Assembly (NCBI RefSeq): GCF_017592475.1
Contig: NZ_JAGFNP010000004.1
Span: 62,001 to 126,000, forward strand
Reading direction: 5' to 3'
DNA: 64,000 nt
From: Glycomyces niveus
GTDB taxonomy: Bacteria > Actinomycetota > Actinomycetes > Mycobacteriales > Micromonosporaceae
The position numbers and the translations under genes are program-made. Every line of letters begins with the position of its first letter. The stretch's first letter is position 1. Below the pieces are notes generated by a model, which made no database searches, was not told the origin of the DNA, and saw only the letters and a list, made by a program, of their open reading frames with translations. Below are positions 7,861 through 16,288 of the stretch, in pieces.

Positions 7861-8406
7861 GTGGCAGAGCAGCGCAAGACCGAGGGGTTCAAGGACGACC
7901 GGCCGCTGGCCTCCGAGGCGGAGGCCAAGGCGGTGGCGTCGGCCGTGCGGTTGCGCATCCTGCGGCTGTGCCTCGACCAGGCGCTGACGAACAAGGAGAT
8001 CGCCCAGCGGCTCGAGTCGAACCCGGCGACGGTGCTGCACCATGTGCGCAAGCTGGTCGAAACGGGGTTCCTGGCGCCGCAGGAGGAGCGGGTCGGCGCG
8101 CGGGGGTCGCGGGAGATCCCGTACTTGGCGACGCGGAAGTCGTGGGCGCTGCGGCTGGGCGAGGAGCACTGGTCGGACCTGTCGACGGCGATGATGGACG
8201 CGTTCCGCACCGAGGTCGCGCAGCTGGGCGACCCGTCGAAGGTGAACATCGGCCGGCTCGGCATGCGGCTCAACGAGGAGCAGTACGAGGAGGTCACCCG
8301 CAAGTTCAAGGTGCTCTTCGACGAGCTGGCGGCGATCCAGCCGGGGCCGGACGCGAAGCCCTACTCGCTGTTCACGGCGATCCACCCGGACGCGGGCCGG
8401 GATTAA
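7861..8406 (+). CDS. ArsR-family winged-helix transcriptional regulator
   Basis: A protein of 181 residues from a GTG. The DNA-binding region is VRLRILRLCLDQALTNKEIAQRLESNPATVLHHVRKLVETGFL, a winged helix of ArsR/HTH_20 type, followed by a ~100-residue effector domain without obvious metal-binding cysteines. It is longer than metal-sensing ArsR proteins (100-120 residues) and resembles those that control divergent MFS exporters. The palindrome at 7813-7826 between the two genes is the likely binding site. The gene ends before the shared hairpin at 8490-8532. The inducer is unknown, most likely a transported small molecule. Confidence 0.85.
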   Translation: MAEQRKTEGFKDDRPLASEAEAKAVASAVRLRILRLCLDQALTNKEIAQRLESNPATVLHHVRKLVETGFLAPQEERVGARGSREIPYLATRKSWALRLGEEHWSDLSTAMMDAFRTEVAQLGDPSKVNIGRLGMRLNEEQYEEVTRKFKVLFDELAAIQPGPDAKPYSLFTAIHPDAGRD

Positions 8407-8489
8407 CGGGCCTTTGCGGCGCCAGCCTTCAAATCGGACACCCGGGGACCCCCCGATCTCCATGGTCCCATCGGGGTGCGACAGCACAT

Positions 8490-8532
8490 GGCAAGGCCGC
8501 GACGCGAATGGGGTTCGCGTCGCGGCCTTGCC
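8490..8532. terminator. Bidirectional terminator between arsR and glpD
   Basis: A perfect 19-bp stem (8490-8508 with 8514-8532) and a 5-base loop, between convergent genes. The plus-strand side is followed by a T-rich run (ctctttta). Confidence 0.85.
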
Positions 8533-8542
8533 GCTCCCTCTT

Positions 8543-10162
8543 TTACTTTCGGTCGAGCAGTGCCTGGACTTTGGCGCGGACCTCGGGTGTGTCGAGGCCG
8601 CGGATCATGAGGGTGGTGCGGCGGCGGAGGACGTCGTCGGCGGTCTCGGCCCATTCGACGTCGCGGGCGTAGACGACCTGGGCCATGATCTCCGGGGCGT
8701 CCGGGTGGACGCGCTCGGCGAGCTCCGGGTGCTCCCCCGCCAGGCGGGTGATGTCGAAGGCGAGCGAACCGTAGTGCGTCGCAAGGTGCTTCGCGGTGTC
8801 CTCGCCGAGGTTCGGCAGCGGCGCGCCGCCGTCGGAGAGCAGCCGGTGCGCGACCGCGTGAGGGTTCGCGATGCCCGGCAGCGGCAGGCGGTGCGGCAGG
8901 TTCGCCATCGGCTCCATCTCCTGGCCGAGCGAGTAGCCCGGCAGGGCCGCGAGCTTCTTCATCACGGTCCGTCCGATGTGACGGAACGTGGTCCACTTGC
9001 CGCCCGCCACCGAGAGCATCCCGCCGCGGCCCTCGGTCACCACGGTCTCCCGCTTGGCCTTCGCGGTCGCCCCCGGGCCGCCCGGCAGGACCCGCAGGCC
9101 CGCGAACGCGTACGTGATGAGCTCGGGATTGAGCTGCTGCGAGCGCACCGAGAGGCTCGCCTCGTCGAGGATCTGCTTGAAGTCGGCCTTCGTGGGCGAG
9201 ACCTGCCCCGGGTCGCCTTCGTAGACCTCGTCCGTGGTGCCGAGCAGGAGCATGTCCTCCCACGGCAGCGCGAACGTGATGCGGTACTTGTCGACCGGCG
9301 TCGCCAGCGCCGCGCCCCAGTCGGCGGTGCGCTTGAGCACCAGGTGCGCGCCCTTGGAGAGCCGGATGGACGGGTCGGCCCCGCGGTCCTCCATGCGGCG
9401 CAGGTGGTCGACCCACGGGCCGGTGGCGTTGAGGACGACGTGGGCGTTCACGCCGAACTCGGTGCCGTCGACCTTGTCGCGCAGGTCGGCGCCGGTGACG
9501 CGGCCGTCGGTGAAGCGAAGGCCGGTGACCTCGGCGTAGTTGAGGACCGACGCGCCGGCCTCGACCGCCGCGCGGGTGGTCATGAGGGCCATGCGGGCGT
9601 CGTTCATCTGGCTGTCGCCGTAGACGGCGACGGCCTTGAGGTCCTTGACGCGCAGCTCCGGGACGGCCGCGCGGGCCTTGGCGGGGCTGAGCAGGTGGCC
9701 GACGCCGTCGCCGAAGCCGGAGAGCGCGGAGTAGGCGAAGACGCCCGCGCCGAGCTTCGCGGCCCCGTGCGGGCCTCCCTTGTAGACGGGCAGGTAGAAC
9801 TTGAGCGGGCGGGAGAGGTGCGGCGCCACCTGGCGGGTGACGGCGCGGCGCTCGAAGTGGTTCTCCGCCACCAGCTTCACCGCGCCGGTCTGCAGGTAGC
9901 GCAGGCCGCCGTGGAGGAGCTTGGAGGAGGCGGAGGAGGTGGCGCCGGCGAAGTCGCCGGCGTCCACGAGGGCCACCCGCAGCCCCGACTGGGCGGCGTG
10001 CCAGGCCGTGGAGATGCCCAGGATGCCGCCGCCGATGACGAGCAGGTCGAACGTGGCGCTCCCCAGCTGCTCGCGTGCTTCGGCTCGGCCGACGTTCGCT
10101 GTGAAGCGGACGGGGCCGGTCGGGTTCGCCTCCGGGCCGGAGACGTGCTGCAAGGTGGTCAT
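8543..10162 (-). CDS. glpD: Aerobic glycerol-3-phosphate dehydrogenase
   Basis: A protein of 539 residues oxidising sn-glycerol 3-phosphate to dihydroxyacetone phosphate with FAD, at the inner face of the membrane. FDLLVIGGGILGISTAWHAA is the FAD-binding motif near residue 40; SSKLLHGGLRYLQTG and LLLGTTDEVYEGDP are characteristic GlpD segments; the C-terminal ~130 residues form the helical DAO_C domain. GGGAG lies seven bases before the ATG. It is the last gene of the gylR-glpF-glpK-glpD series, 13 bases after glpK, and is followed by the 8490-8532 hairpin. Length and motifs are normal. Confidence 0.96.
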   Translation of the reverse strand: MTTLQHVSGPEANPTGPVRFTANVGRAEAREQLGSATFDLLVIGGGILGISTAWHAAQSGLRVALVDAGDFAGATSSASSKLLHGGLRYLQTGAVKLVAENHFERRAVTRQVAPHLSRPLKFYLPVYKGGPHGAAKLGAGVFAYSALSGFGDGVGHLLSPAKARAAVPELRVKDLKAVAVYGDSQMNDARMALMTTRAAVEAGASVLNYAEVTGLRFTDGRVTGADLRDKVDGTEFGVNAHVVLNATGPWVDHLRRMEDRGADPSIRLSKGAHLVLKRTADWGAALATPVDKYRITFALPWEDMLLLGTTDEVYEGDPGQVSPTKADFKQILDEASLSVRSQQLNPELITYAFAGLRVLPGGPGATAKAKRETVVTEGRGGMLSVAGGKWTTFRHIGRTVMKKLAALPGYSLGQEMEPMANLPHRLPLPGIANPHAVAHRLLSDGGAPLPNLGEDTAKHLATHYGSLAFDITRLAGEHPELAERVHPDAPEIMAQVVYARDVEWAETADDVLRRRTTLMIRGLDTPEVRAKVQALLDRK

Positions 10163-10175
10163 CGCGATGCTCCCT

Positions 10176-11705
10176 CTACTCGTCCTGCCAGCCCATGGTC
10201 CGCTCGACGGCCTTGAGCCAGTTCTTGTATTCCCGATCGCGGACCTCGGGGTCCATGTCGGGCGTCCATTCGGCGGCGCGGCGCCAGTTCGCGCGCAGGT
10301 CTTCGACGTTCTCCCAGAAGCCGACCGCGAGGCCCGCCGCGTAGGCGGCGCCGAGGCATGTGGTCTCGGCGACCATCGGGCGCACCACGGGGGCGTCGAG
10401 GACGTCCGCGAGGAACTGCATGAGGAGGTTGTTGGAGGTCATGCCGCCGTCGACCTTGAGCGCGGAGAGCTCGACGCCGGAGTCCTTGGTCATGGCGTCG
10501 GTGATCTCGCGGGTCTGCCAGGCGGTGGCCTCCAGGACGGCGCGCGCGATGTGCGCCTTGGTGACGTACCGGGTGAGGCCGGCGATGACGCCGCGCGCGT
10601 CGGAGCGCCAGTACGGGGCGAAGAGCCCGGAGAAGGCGGGGACGAAGTACGCGCCGCCGTTGTCCTCCACGGACATCGCCAGCGTCTCGATCTCGGCGGC
10701 GGTCTTGATGAGCCCCATCTGGTCGCGCATCCACTGGACGAGCGAGCCGGTGACGGCGATCGAGCCTTCGAGGGCGTAGACCGGGTCCTGGTCGCCGATG
10801 CGGTAGCCGACGGTGGTGAGGAGCCCGGACTCGGAGTGGATGAGCTTCTCGCCGGTGTTCATGAGCATGAACGTGCCGGTGCCGTAGGTGGACTTGGCCT
10901 CGCCGGTGGCGAAGCAGGTCTGCCCGAACAGGGCGGCCTGCTGGTCGCCGAGGGCGGAGGCGACGGGCACGCCCGCCAGGAGCCCGCCGAGGGGGCCGCC
11001 GGTGACGGTGCCGTAGACCTCGGAGGAGGAGCGGATCTCGGGCAGCACCTGCATGGGCACGCCCATCTCCTCGGCGATCGCCTCGTTCCAGCTCAGGTCC
11101 TCGAGGTTCATGAGGAGGGTGCGGGAGGCGTTGGTGACGTCGGTGACGTGCACGCCGCCGTTGACGCCGCCGGTGAGGTTCCAGATGACCCAGGAGTCCA
11201 TGGTGCCGAACAGGAGCTCGCCGGCCTCGGCGCGCTCGCGGAGGCCGGAGACGTTGTCGAGGAGCCAGGCGATCTTGGGGCCGGCGAAGTAGGCGGCGAG
11301 CGGCAGGCCCGTCTCCTGGCGCCAGCGGTCCTGGCCGACCTCCCCGCCGAGCTTCTTGCAGAGCACGTCGGTGCGGGTGTCCTGCCAGACGATGGCGTTG
11401 TGGACGGGCTTGCCGGTGCGCTTGTCCCACAGCATGGTGGTCTCGCGCTGGTTGGTGATGCCGATGGAGAGGATGTCCTCGCGGGAGGCGCCCGCCTTGA
11501 CCATGGCCCCGGCGACGACGTCCTGCACGTTCTTCCAGATCTCGGCGGCGTCGTGCTCGACCCAGCCGGGCTTGGGGAAGATCTGCTCGTGCTCCTTCTG
11601 GTCGACGGCGACGATGCGGCCGTCGCGGTCGAAGATGATGCACCGCGAGGAGGTGGTGCCCTGGTCGATGGCCGCGATGAACGGGCCGGTGTGCGTGTCG
11701 GTCAT
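10176..11705 (-). CDS. glpK: Glycerol kinase
   Basis: A protein of 509 residues, the usual length, that phosphorylates glycerol with ATP. The first phosphate-binding motif [18 protein letters not shown] starts near residue 8; the FGGY signatures are seen in the middle ([30 protein letters not shown]) and C-terminal half ([19 protein letters not shown]). I start at MTDTHTGPF because upstream in-frame codons have no RBS, whereas GGAG precedes this ATG. It lies 67 bases downstream of glpF and 13 upstream of glpD, in the order of the Streptomyces gyl operon. No missing residues noted. Confidence 0.96.
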   Translation of the reverse strand: MTDTHTGPFIAAIDQGTTSSRCIIFDRDGRIVAVDQKEHEQIFPKPGWVEHDAAEIWKNVQDVVAGAMVKAGASREDILSIGITNQRETTMLWDKRTGKPVHNAIVWQDTRTDVLCKKLGGEVGQDRWRQETGLPLAAYFAGPKIAWLLDNVSGLRERAEAGELLFGTMDSWVIWNLTGGVNGGVHVTDVTNASRTLLMNLEDLSWNEAIAEEMGVPMQVLPEIRSSSEVYGTVTGGPLGGLLAGVPVASALGDQQAALFGQTCFATGEAKSTYGTGTFMLMNTGEKLIHSESGLLTTVGYRIGDQDPVYALEGSIAVTGSLVQWMRDQMGLIKTAAEIETLAMSVEDNGGAYFVPAFSGLFAPYWRSDARGVIAGLTRYVTKAHIARAVLEATAWQTREITDAMTKDSGVELSALKVDGGMTSNNLLMQFLADVLDAPVVRPMVAETTCLGAAYAAGLAVGFWENVEDLRANWRRAAEWTPDMDPEVRDREYKNWLKAVERTMGWQDE

Positions 11706-11772
11706 GGTTCGCTCCAGAACGTCGTTGTCGTGGTGGGAGTCGGCGAGGGATACGTCGATTGTGTCCTCATCG

Positions 11773-12546
11773 CTACCCGAGGGCAACGTTGTAGAGGAGG
11801 CCGGCGAGGACGCCGCCGACCACGGGGCCCACGACCGGGATCCAGGCGTAGCCCCAGTCGGAGCGGCCCTTGCCCTTGATGGGCAGGATCGCGTGGGCGA
11901 TGCGGGGGCCGAGGTCGCGGGCGGGGTTGATGGCGTAGCCGGTGGGGCCGCCGAGCGAGAGGCCGATGCTCACGACGACGAGCGAGGTGATGAGCACGCC
12001 GAGCGTGCCCAGGCCGTTGCCGGCGTCGTTGAGGCCCTGGGTCAGGATCGCGAAGACCAGCACGAAGGTCGCGATGATCTCGGTGACGAGGTTCTGGGCG
12101 GCGTTGCGGACCTCGGGGCCGGTGGAGAAGATGCCCAGGACCGGGCCGGCCTTGGCGTCCTTGGCGCCTTCGACGGCGTCGGCCTGGTGGGCGATGTCGG
12201 CCATGTGGGCTTGGAACTGGCCGTAGTAGGCGGCCCAGGCGAGAACCGCGCCGAGGAGGGCGCCGACGACCTGGGAGACGATGTAGACCGGGACCTGGTC
12301 CCACGGCACGTTGCCCTGGACGGCGAGGCCGAGGGTGACGGCCGGGTTCAGGTGCGCGCCCGAGATCGGGGCGGCGATGTAGGCGGCGGTGAGGACCGCG
12401 AAGCCCCACCCGAAGGCGATGGCGAGCCAGCCCGCGTTCTGGGACTTGGACTTCTTGAGCGTGACGGCGGCGCACACGCCCGCGCCGAGGAGGATCAGCA
12501 CCGCGGTGCCGACGACCTCGCCGAGGATGATGTCTGAGTTGGACAC
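11773..12546 (-). CDS. glpF: Glycerol uptake facilitator (aquaglyceroporin)
   Basis: A protein of 257 residues with six hydrophobic segments and both pore NPA boxes: [12 protein letters not shown] (first half-helix) and [12 protein letters not shown] (second). The Asp/Arg after the second NPA is the aquaglyceroporin signature. It lets glycerol diffuse into the cell, where GlpK traps it. The GTG start is chosen from AAAGGAG five bases upstream; the longer frame would begin within the leader. It is the first gene of the glpFKD transcription unit and its ~270-base upstream region holds a promoter, a CRP-like site and an element shared with the gylR gene. Confidence 0.95.
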   Translation of the reverse strand: MSNSDIILGEVVGTAVLILLGAGVCAAVTLKKSKSQNAGWLAIAFGWGFAVLTAAYIAAPISGAHLNPAVTLGLAVQGNVPWDQVPVYIVSQVVGALLGAVLAWAAYYGQFQAHMADIAHQADAVEGAKDAKAGPVLGIFSTGPEVRNAAQNLVTEIIATFVLVFAILTQGLNDAGNGLGTLGVLITSLVVVSIGLSLGGPTGYAINPARDLGPRIAHAILPIKGKGRSDWGYAWIPVVGPVVGGVLAGLLYNVALG

Positions 12547-12649
12547 ACCGACTCCTTTGTCTGCGTCCGAGGCCGACACTGGGGGTTTCGACCTCGTTGG
12601 AAGGGCTTGTTTCGACACGGGCGGCGGATCGAGCACCGAAGCCGTTAGG

Positions 12650-12728
12650 CGTTCGACAATGCCGACCGATGTACGAAAGTGTTCTCCTTCCGTACCGACC
12701 CGTCAAGTAATATGTGACGTCCATCACT
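12650..12728 (-). promoter_or_regulatory. glpFKD promoter: CRP-like site, -35/-10 and 13-bp element shared with gylR
   Basis: From upstream to downstream on the minus strand: TGTGA-N6-TCACT seen on the plus strand at 12713-12728, one base from the CRP/GlxR consensus TGTGA-N6-TCACA; TTGACG (12706-12701), a 17-base spacer and AACACT (12683-12678); then GCATTGTCGAACG (12662-12650). The last element recurs base for base upstream of gylR (13687-13699), so it is a good candidate for the GylR operator. The CRP-like site would be centred about 50 bases upstream of the start point. Confidence 0.65.
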
Positions 12729-12819
12729 TTTCCAATCATGAAACACCCGAAACGCCTGCAAGACAGGCATACCAGGGTCACACGGGAAGCGCAGGGAAGT
12801 GCAGGAAACGGACGAAACG

Positions 12820-13584
12820 CTAGAAGGGTTTCGCCCCGAGATCGCGCGAGACGGAGCGGGCCGTGTCGCGCACGGCGGCGATGAGCTCGGGCCGCAGCTC
12901 GCCGTCGCGGCAGACCCGCTCGACGGCGCCGGTGATGCCGACCGCGCCCACCGCGAGGCGGCGCCGGTCGTAGATCGGGGCCGCCACCGCGGCGACCCCT
13001 TCCAGGGTCTCCTCGTTGTCCGTGGCGTAGCCCTGGGAGCGGGTGAGGTCCAGCTCCCGCTCGATCTCGTCGAGTTCGGTGACCGTGCGGGCCGTGAACG
13101 GCTCGCGCTTGGCGTCCACCAGCTCCGCGTGCGCCACCGGGTCCGTGGCGGCCAGGACCTTGCCCAGGGCCGTCGAGTGCAGCGGCTGCATCGCGCCCAC
13201 CTCGAGCACCTGGCGACTGTCGTCGGGGCGGAAGACGTGGTGGACGATGAGCACGCCGTGCTGGTGCAGCACACCGAGGTAGACCGCCTCACCCGAGGAG
13301 CGCGCGAGGTCGTCCGTCCACACCAGGGCGCGGGCCCGCAGCTCGTGGACGTCGAGGTAGGTCGTGCCCAGGCGCAGCAGCTCCGCTCCCAGCTGGTAGC
13401 GGCCCGAGCCGGGGTCCTGCTCGACGAACCCCTCGTGCTGGAGGGTGCGGAGGATGCCGTGGGCCGTGGCCTTCGCCAGGCCGAGCGAGGAGGCGATGTC
13501 GGACAGGCCGAGGCGGCGCTCGCCGCCCGCGAGCAGCCGCAGCATGGCCGCCGCCCGCTCCAGCGACTGGATGTTCTTGGCCAC
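12820..13584 (-). CDS. gylR: IclR-family regulator of glycerol catabolism (GylR-like)
   Basis: A protein of 254 residues. The winged helix-turn-helix covers about residues 3-70 (NIQSLERAAAMLRLLAGG, LSDIASSLGLAKATAHGILR) and the GAF-like IclR effector domain the rest. Start GTG at 13584 follows GGAGG by seven bases. It lies directly upstream of glpF on the same strand, the position of gylR in Streptomyces, where GylR represses the glycerol operon and itself and is relieved by glycerol or glycerol 3-phosphate. The repeated GCATTGTCGAACG before both genes fits autoregulation and control of glpFKD. Assignment to GylR rests on context and family. Confidence 0.88.
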   Translation of the reverse strand: MAKNIQSLERAAAMLRLLAGGERRLGLSDIASSLGLAKATAHGILRTLQHEGFVEQDPGSGRYQLGAELLRLGTTYLDVHELRARALVWTDDLARSSGEAVYLGVLHQHGVLIVHHVFRPDDSRQVLEVGAMQPLHSTALGKVLAATDPVAHAELVDAKREPFTARTVTELDEIERELDLTRSQGYATDNEETLEGVAAVAAPIYDRRRLAVGAVGITGAVERVCRDGELRPELIAAVRDTARSVSRDLGAKPF

Positions 13585-13686
13585 CAGCACGCCTCCGTTC
13601 CTCAGGTGTCCGACGCGGCCGAGTCCCCTTCGGCGGTGCCGCACCTGACGATGCCGCACCCGGCAGCGCCCGTTCAGGCAGTGCCC

Positions 13687-13699
13687 CGTTCGACAATGC
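13687..13699 (-). promoter_or_regulatory. Candidate GylR operator upstream of gylR
   Basis: The 13-mer GCATTGTCGAACG (minus strand) is identical to 12650-12662 before glpF. A weak promoter (TTGGTC near 13721-13726) lies upstream. Confidence 0.5.
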
Positions 13700-13762
13700 T
13701 AAACGCTATCGGTCCTTGCCGACCAACCGTGTCCGCCTTTCGGGGGATTCGGGATACGCGGA

Positions 13763-13790
13763 CGGCGGCGGACCCGGAGGTCCGCCGCCG
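13763..13790 (-). terminator. Terminator of the CBM2-metalloprotease gene
   Basis: Perfect 12-bp stem (cggcggcggacc / ggtccgccgccg) with a CGGA loop, 15 bases beyond the stop at 13805. Confidence 0.75.
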
Positions 13791-13804
13791 TGGGAAATCG
13801 GGAA

Positions 13805-15055
13805 CTAGTAGCCGTAACGGCTCTTGAGGTGACGCCACCAGTCGCGCAGCATCCACACGTCGAACTCGGTGACCGTCGCGGAGGAGCCGGCGTTCATGAT
13901 GAAGCAGCACTGGCCCGTCGGCGTCCAGTCGTAGAAGTCGTCCAGGCCGAAGGTATGGCCGAGTTCATGCAGGTAGATCGTGATCTGGTTGGAGTTCAGC
14001 GAGTTGACGAAGTACTCCTGGCCCATGCGCTGGCCCCAGTCGCCGCCCGCGCCGCCGCCCATGCCCTGGGTCAGCCACAGGCTCTGGTCGTAGTGGCGCG
14101 AAGCGCCGCCCGGGCACTGCGAGTAGTTGCCGTCCTGATGGAAGAACCGCCCGCACGTCTCGGCGCACTGCGGTGCGTTCTCGCGGATGTCGCCGATGTA
14201 GACGTCCACTGAGGAGTCGTTCCACTGCAGGAGGTTGCGGTCGCGCGCGGCCCAGCCGACCACGTTCACGTCGATCTGGTCGAAGGGGAACTCGCTGAAG
14301 CCGGCCATCTGGTCGAACCAGACGTCGTACTGCTGCTGGAGCTTCGCCTCGATCGCGTCGCGGGTCTGCACGGTGACGGTGTTCTGCGAGTCCCAGCGGA
14401 CGCAGTAGTTGATCTTCCCGCTGGTGGCCATGATCTGGTCCCAGCCGAAGTTGCGGAAGTTCAGGTTGTAGGTGTCCTCGACGTGCGCCCAGACCTCGCC
14501 CAGCGGCTGGACGAGGTGCGAGGGCGGGTTCCATTCGATCTGGCCCGGGCCGCCCGTCGGCACCTCGGTGGGCGAGGCGGTGACGTTCGTGGGCGGGTTC
14601 GAGGGGGACGGTCCGGTGTCGCCGGTGCACGCGACCCCGTTGAGCTTGAACGAGGTCGGCACCGCGTCGGCGCTGCCGGTGAAGGTGCCGCTGAAGCCGA
14701 AGCTCGACGTCGCGGCGGGGGCGATCCGCTTGTTGTACTCGACGCCGACGGCCGTGACGTGCGCGCCGGACTGGGTCGCGGTGGTGTTCCAGGCGTTCGT
14801 CACCTTCTGCGTGCCGGGGAAGTCCCATTCGAGCCTCCACGGGTCGACCGCGGTGTCGCCGAGGTTGGTGATCTCCACATTGGCGTTGAAGCCGCCGGAC
14901 CACTGCGCGGTGACCTGGTAGTCGACATCGCATCCGGCGGTGGCGGCCTCGGCCGCCTGCATCGTGAACGCCATCGCGCCCGCGCCGACGACGGCCGCCG
15001 CCGTCGCGGCGATCGCGGCGCGCAGGCGCCTTCGTTTGGGGAGTGCCGGTCCCAT
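13805..15055 (-). CDS. Secreted metzincin-type metalloprotease with N-terminal CBM2
   Basis: Counting from an alternative ATG six codons upstream (15073), the protein has 422 residues; 416 from the preferred ATG at 15055. Residues 1-44 are a Sec signal peptide (KRRR then a long Ala/Val core ending AEA). About 47-150 is a CBM2 cellulose-binding module with its disulfide pair C48/C149, followed by a Pro/Thr linker. The C-terminal half contains HELGHTFGLDD (369-379), an HExxHxxGxxD zinc site as in snapalysin-type metzincins, and a downstream Met-turn candidate IMNAG (M393). Many cysteines suggest extracellular stability. It would cut proteins near plant cell-wall polysaccharide. The substrate and protease activity are inferred. 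Confidence 0.82.
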   Translation of the reverse strand: MGPALPKRRRLRAAIAATAAAVVGAGAMAFTMQAAEAATAGCDVDYQVTAQWSGGFNANVEITNLGDTAVDPWRLEWDFPGTQKVTNAWNTTATQSGAHVTAVGVEYNKRIAPAATSSFGFSGTFTGSADAVPTSFKLNGVACTGDTGPSPSNPPTNVTASPTEVPTGGPGQIEWNPPSHLVQPLGEVWAHVEDTYNLNFRNFGWDQIMATSGKINYCVRWDSQNTVTVQTRDAIEAKLQQQYDVWFDQMAGFSEFPFDQIDVNVVGWAARDRNLLQWNDSSVDVYIGDIRENAPQCAETCGRFFHQDGNYSQCPGGASRHYDQSLWLTQGMGGGAGGDWGQRMGQEYFVNSLNSNQITIYLHELGHTFGLDDFYDWTPTGQCCFIMNAGSSATVTEFDVWMLRDWWRHLKSRYGY

Positions 15056-15121
15056 GTTCGTTTCCCGTCTCATAGCGGCGGCCGGTCCATTCCGGCCGCC
15101 TTGTCTTCGGCTAACGTGAAT

Positions 15122-15191
15122 GCGGCCCCCAAGGGCCGCAACCGGTGACCGGAACAGCTGCTGTTCACGTTCACACGAATCAGGCTATATC
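15122..15191. promoter_or_regulatory. Divergent regulatory region with two inverted repeats
   Basis: Between the protease (minus) and the SMP-30 gene (plus) are the stem GCGGCCC-CCAA-GGGCCGC (15122-15139) and the palindrome AACAGC-T-GCTGTT (15153-15165), followed by repeated GTTCAC and a TATAT-containing -10 candidate (15185-15191). The regulator is unknown. Confidence 0.4.
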
Positions 15192-15202
15192 GAGGAGTTT
15201 CG

Positions 15203-16093
15203 ATGCACAATGCTCCGGTGGGTTTCCGAAAACTCGACGAGCGCTTCGCCATCAAGGGCGACCGCTACCTTGAGTGCCTCCACACCGGCGGCCGCTGGCT
15301 CGAAGGCCCCGTGTACGTGCCCTCCGGGAAGTATCTGCTGTTCAGCGACATCCCGAACGACCGGATCCTGCGCTGGGACGAGACCGACGGCTCGGTGAGC
15401 GTCTTCCGCTCCCCCGCCGGGTACACGAACGGCCACACCCTCGACCGGCAGGGGCGGCTCGTCTCGTGCTCGCACGGCGAGCGGCGCGTGGAGCGCACCG
15501 AACTGGACGGATCGGTCACCGTCATCGCCGACCGCTGGAACGGCAAGCGGTTCAACAGCCCCAACGACGTCGTCGTCTCCGGCGACGGCGCGGTCTGGTT
15601 CACCGACCCGGTCTACGGCATCCTCAGCGACTACGAAGGGCACCGGGCGGAACCGGAGATCGACGGCTGCCACGTCTACCGGGTCGACCCCGACACGGGC
15701 GCGGTCGAGCTCGTGGCCGACGATTTCGAGCGCCCCAACGGCCTCGCCTTCTCCCCTGACGAGTCCGTGCTCTACATCGCCGACACGCAGGGCGGGCACA
15801 TCCGTGCGTTCGATGTGGACGGCGGGAGGCTCTCGGGCGGCGGCGAGTTCTGCAAGTCGCCGGGCGGCGGGCTCGACGGCCTGCGCGTCGACACGCAGGG
15901 CCGGGTGTGGGCCGCCGCGGACGACGTCTACTGCTTCGACCCCGACGGCACCCACCTCGGCACCCTGCCGATCCCCCAGCCCGCCGTCTCGAACCTCGTG
16001 TTCGGCGGTCCCAAGCGCAACCGGCTCTTCATCACCGCGACCGACTCGGTGTACTCGATCCTGTTGAACGCCAAGGGCGCCTGGACGCTCTGA
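15203..16093 (+). CDS. SMP-30/gluconolactonase family sugar lactonase
   Basis: A protein of 296 residues forming a six-bladed beta-propeller of the SMP-30/gluconolaconase/LRE family. Likely metal ligands are E34 (WLEGPVYV), N121 (NSPNDVVV), N179 (ERPNGLAFSPD) and D225 (LDGLRVDTQG), the four positions that coordinate Ca/Zn in the family. Such enzymes open sugar lactones formed by oxidative pathways, for example L-arabinono- or galactonolactone. CGAGGAG precedes the ATG. No signal peptide, so cytoplasmic. It is divergent from the CBM2 protease and not in an operon. Its sugar is unknown; a role in arabinose, galactose or rhamnose oxidation would fit the glycosidases in the window. Confidence 0.88.
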   Translation: MHNAPVGFRKLDERFAIKGDRYLECLHTGGRWLEGPVYVPSGKYLLFSDIPNDRILRWDETDGSVSVFRSPAGYTNGHTLDRQGRLVSCSHGERRVERTELDGSVTVIADRWNGKRFNSPNDVVVSGDGAVWFTDPVYGILSDYEGHRAEPEIDGCHVYRVDPDTGAVELVADDFERPNGLAFSPDESVLYIADTQGGHIRAFDVDGGRLSGGGEFCKSPGGGLDGLRVDTQGRVWAAADDVYCFDPDGTHLGTLPIPQPAVSNLVFGGPKRNRLFITATDSVYSILLNAKGAWTL

Positions 16094-16172
16094 CTCTCGT
16101 ACGGGCGGGGCACTCAGAGCGTGGGTTCGCTCGTCGGATTCGCGGCGACGGGGTCGTACGATGTTGCAGCAA

Positions 16173-16222
16173 TGAAAACTTTCTTCACTTCATTGACAAC
16201 TCGAGAAGTATTCCGTCATTCT
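16173..16222 (+). promoter_or_regulatory. Promoter and TGAAA/TTTC element of the peptide/muropeptide operon
   Basis: TGAAAACTTTCTTCA (16173-16187) contains GAAA-AC-TTTC inverted arms and lies just upstream of a consensus TTGACA (16193-16198), with CATTCT (16217-16222) 18 bases further. A similar element is found at 27102-27114 before nagZ and at 56189-56200 before the ThuA gene. Confidence 0.55.
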
Positions 16223-16288
16223 GGTCGGTACATCGAGGACCGGCGGCGTGCCCGCCTCCTGGAACCGAATGCGAGGACCTTGCACCCC

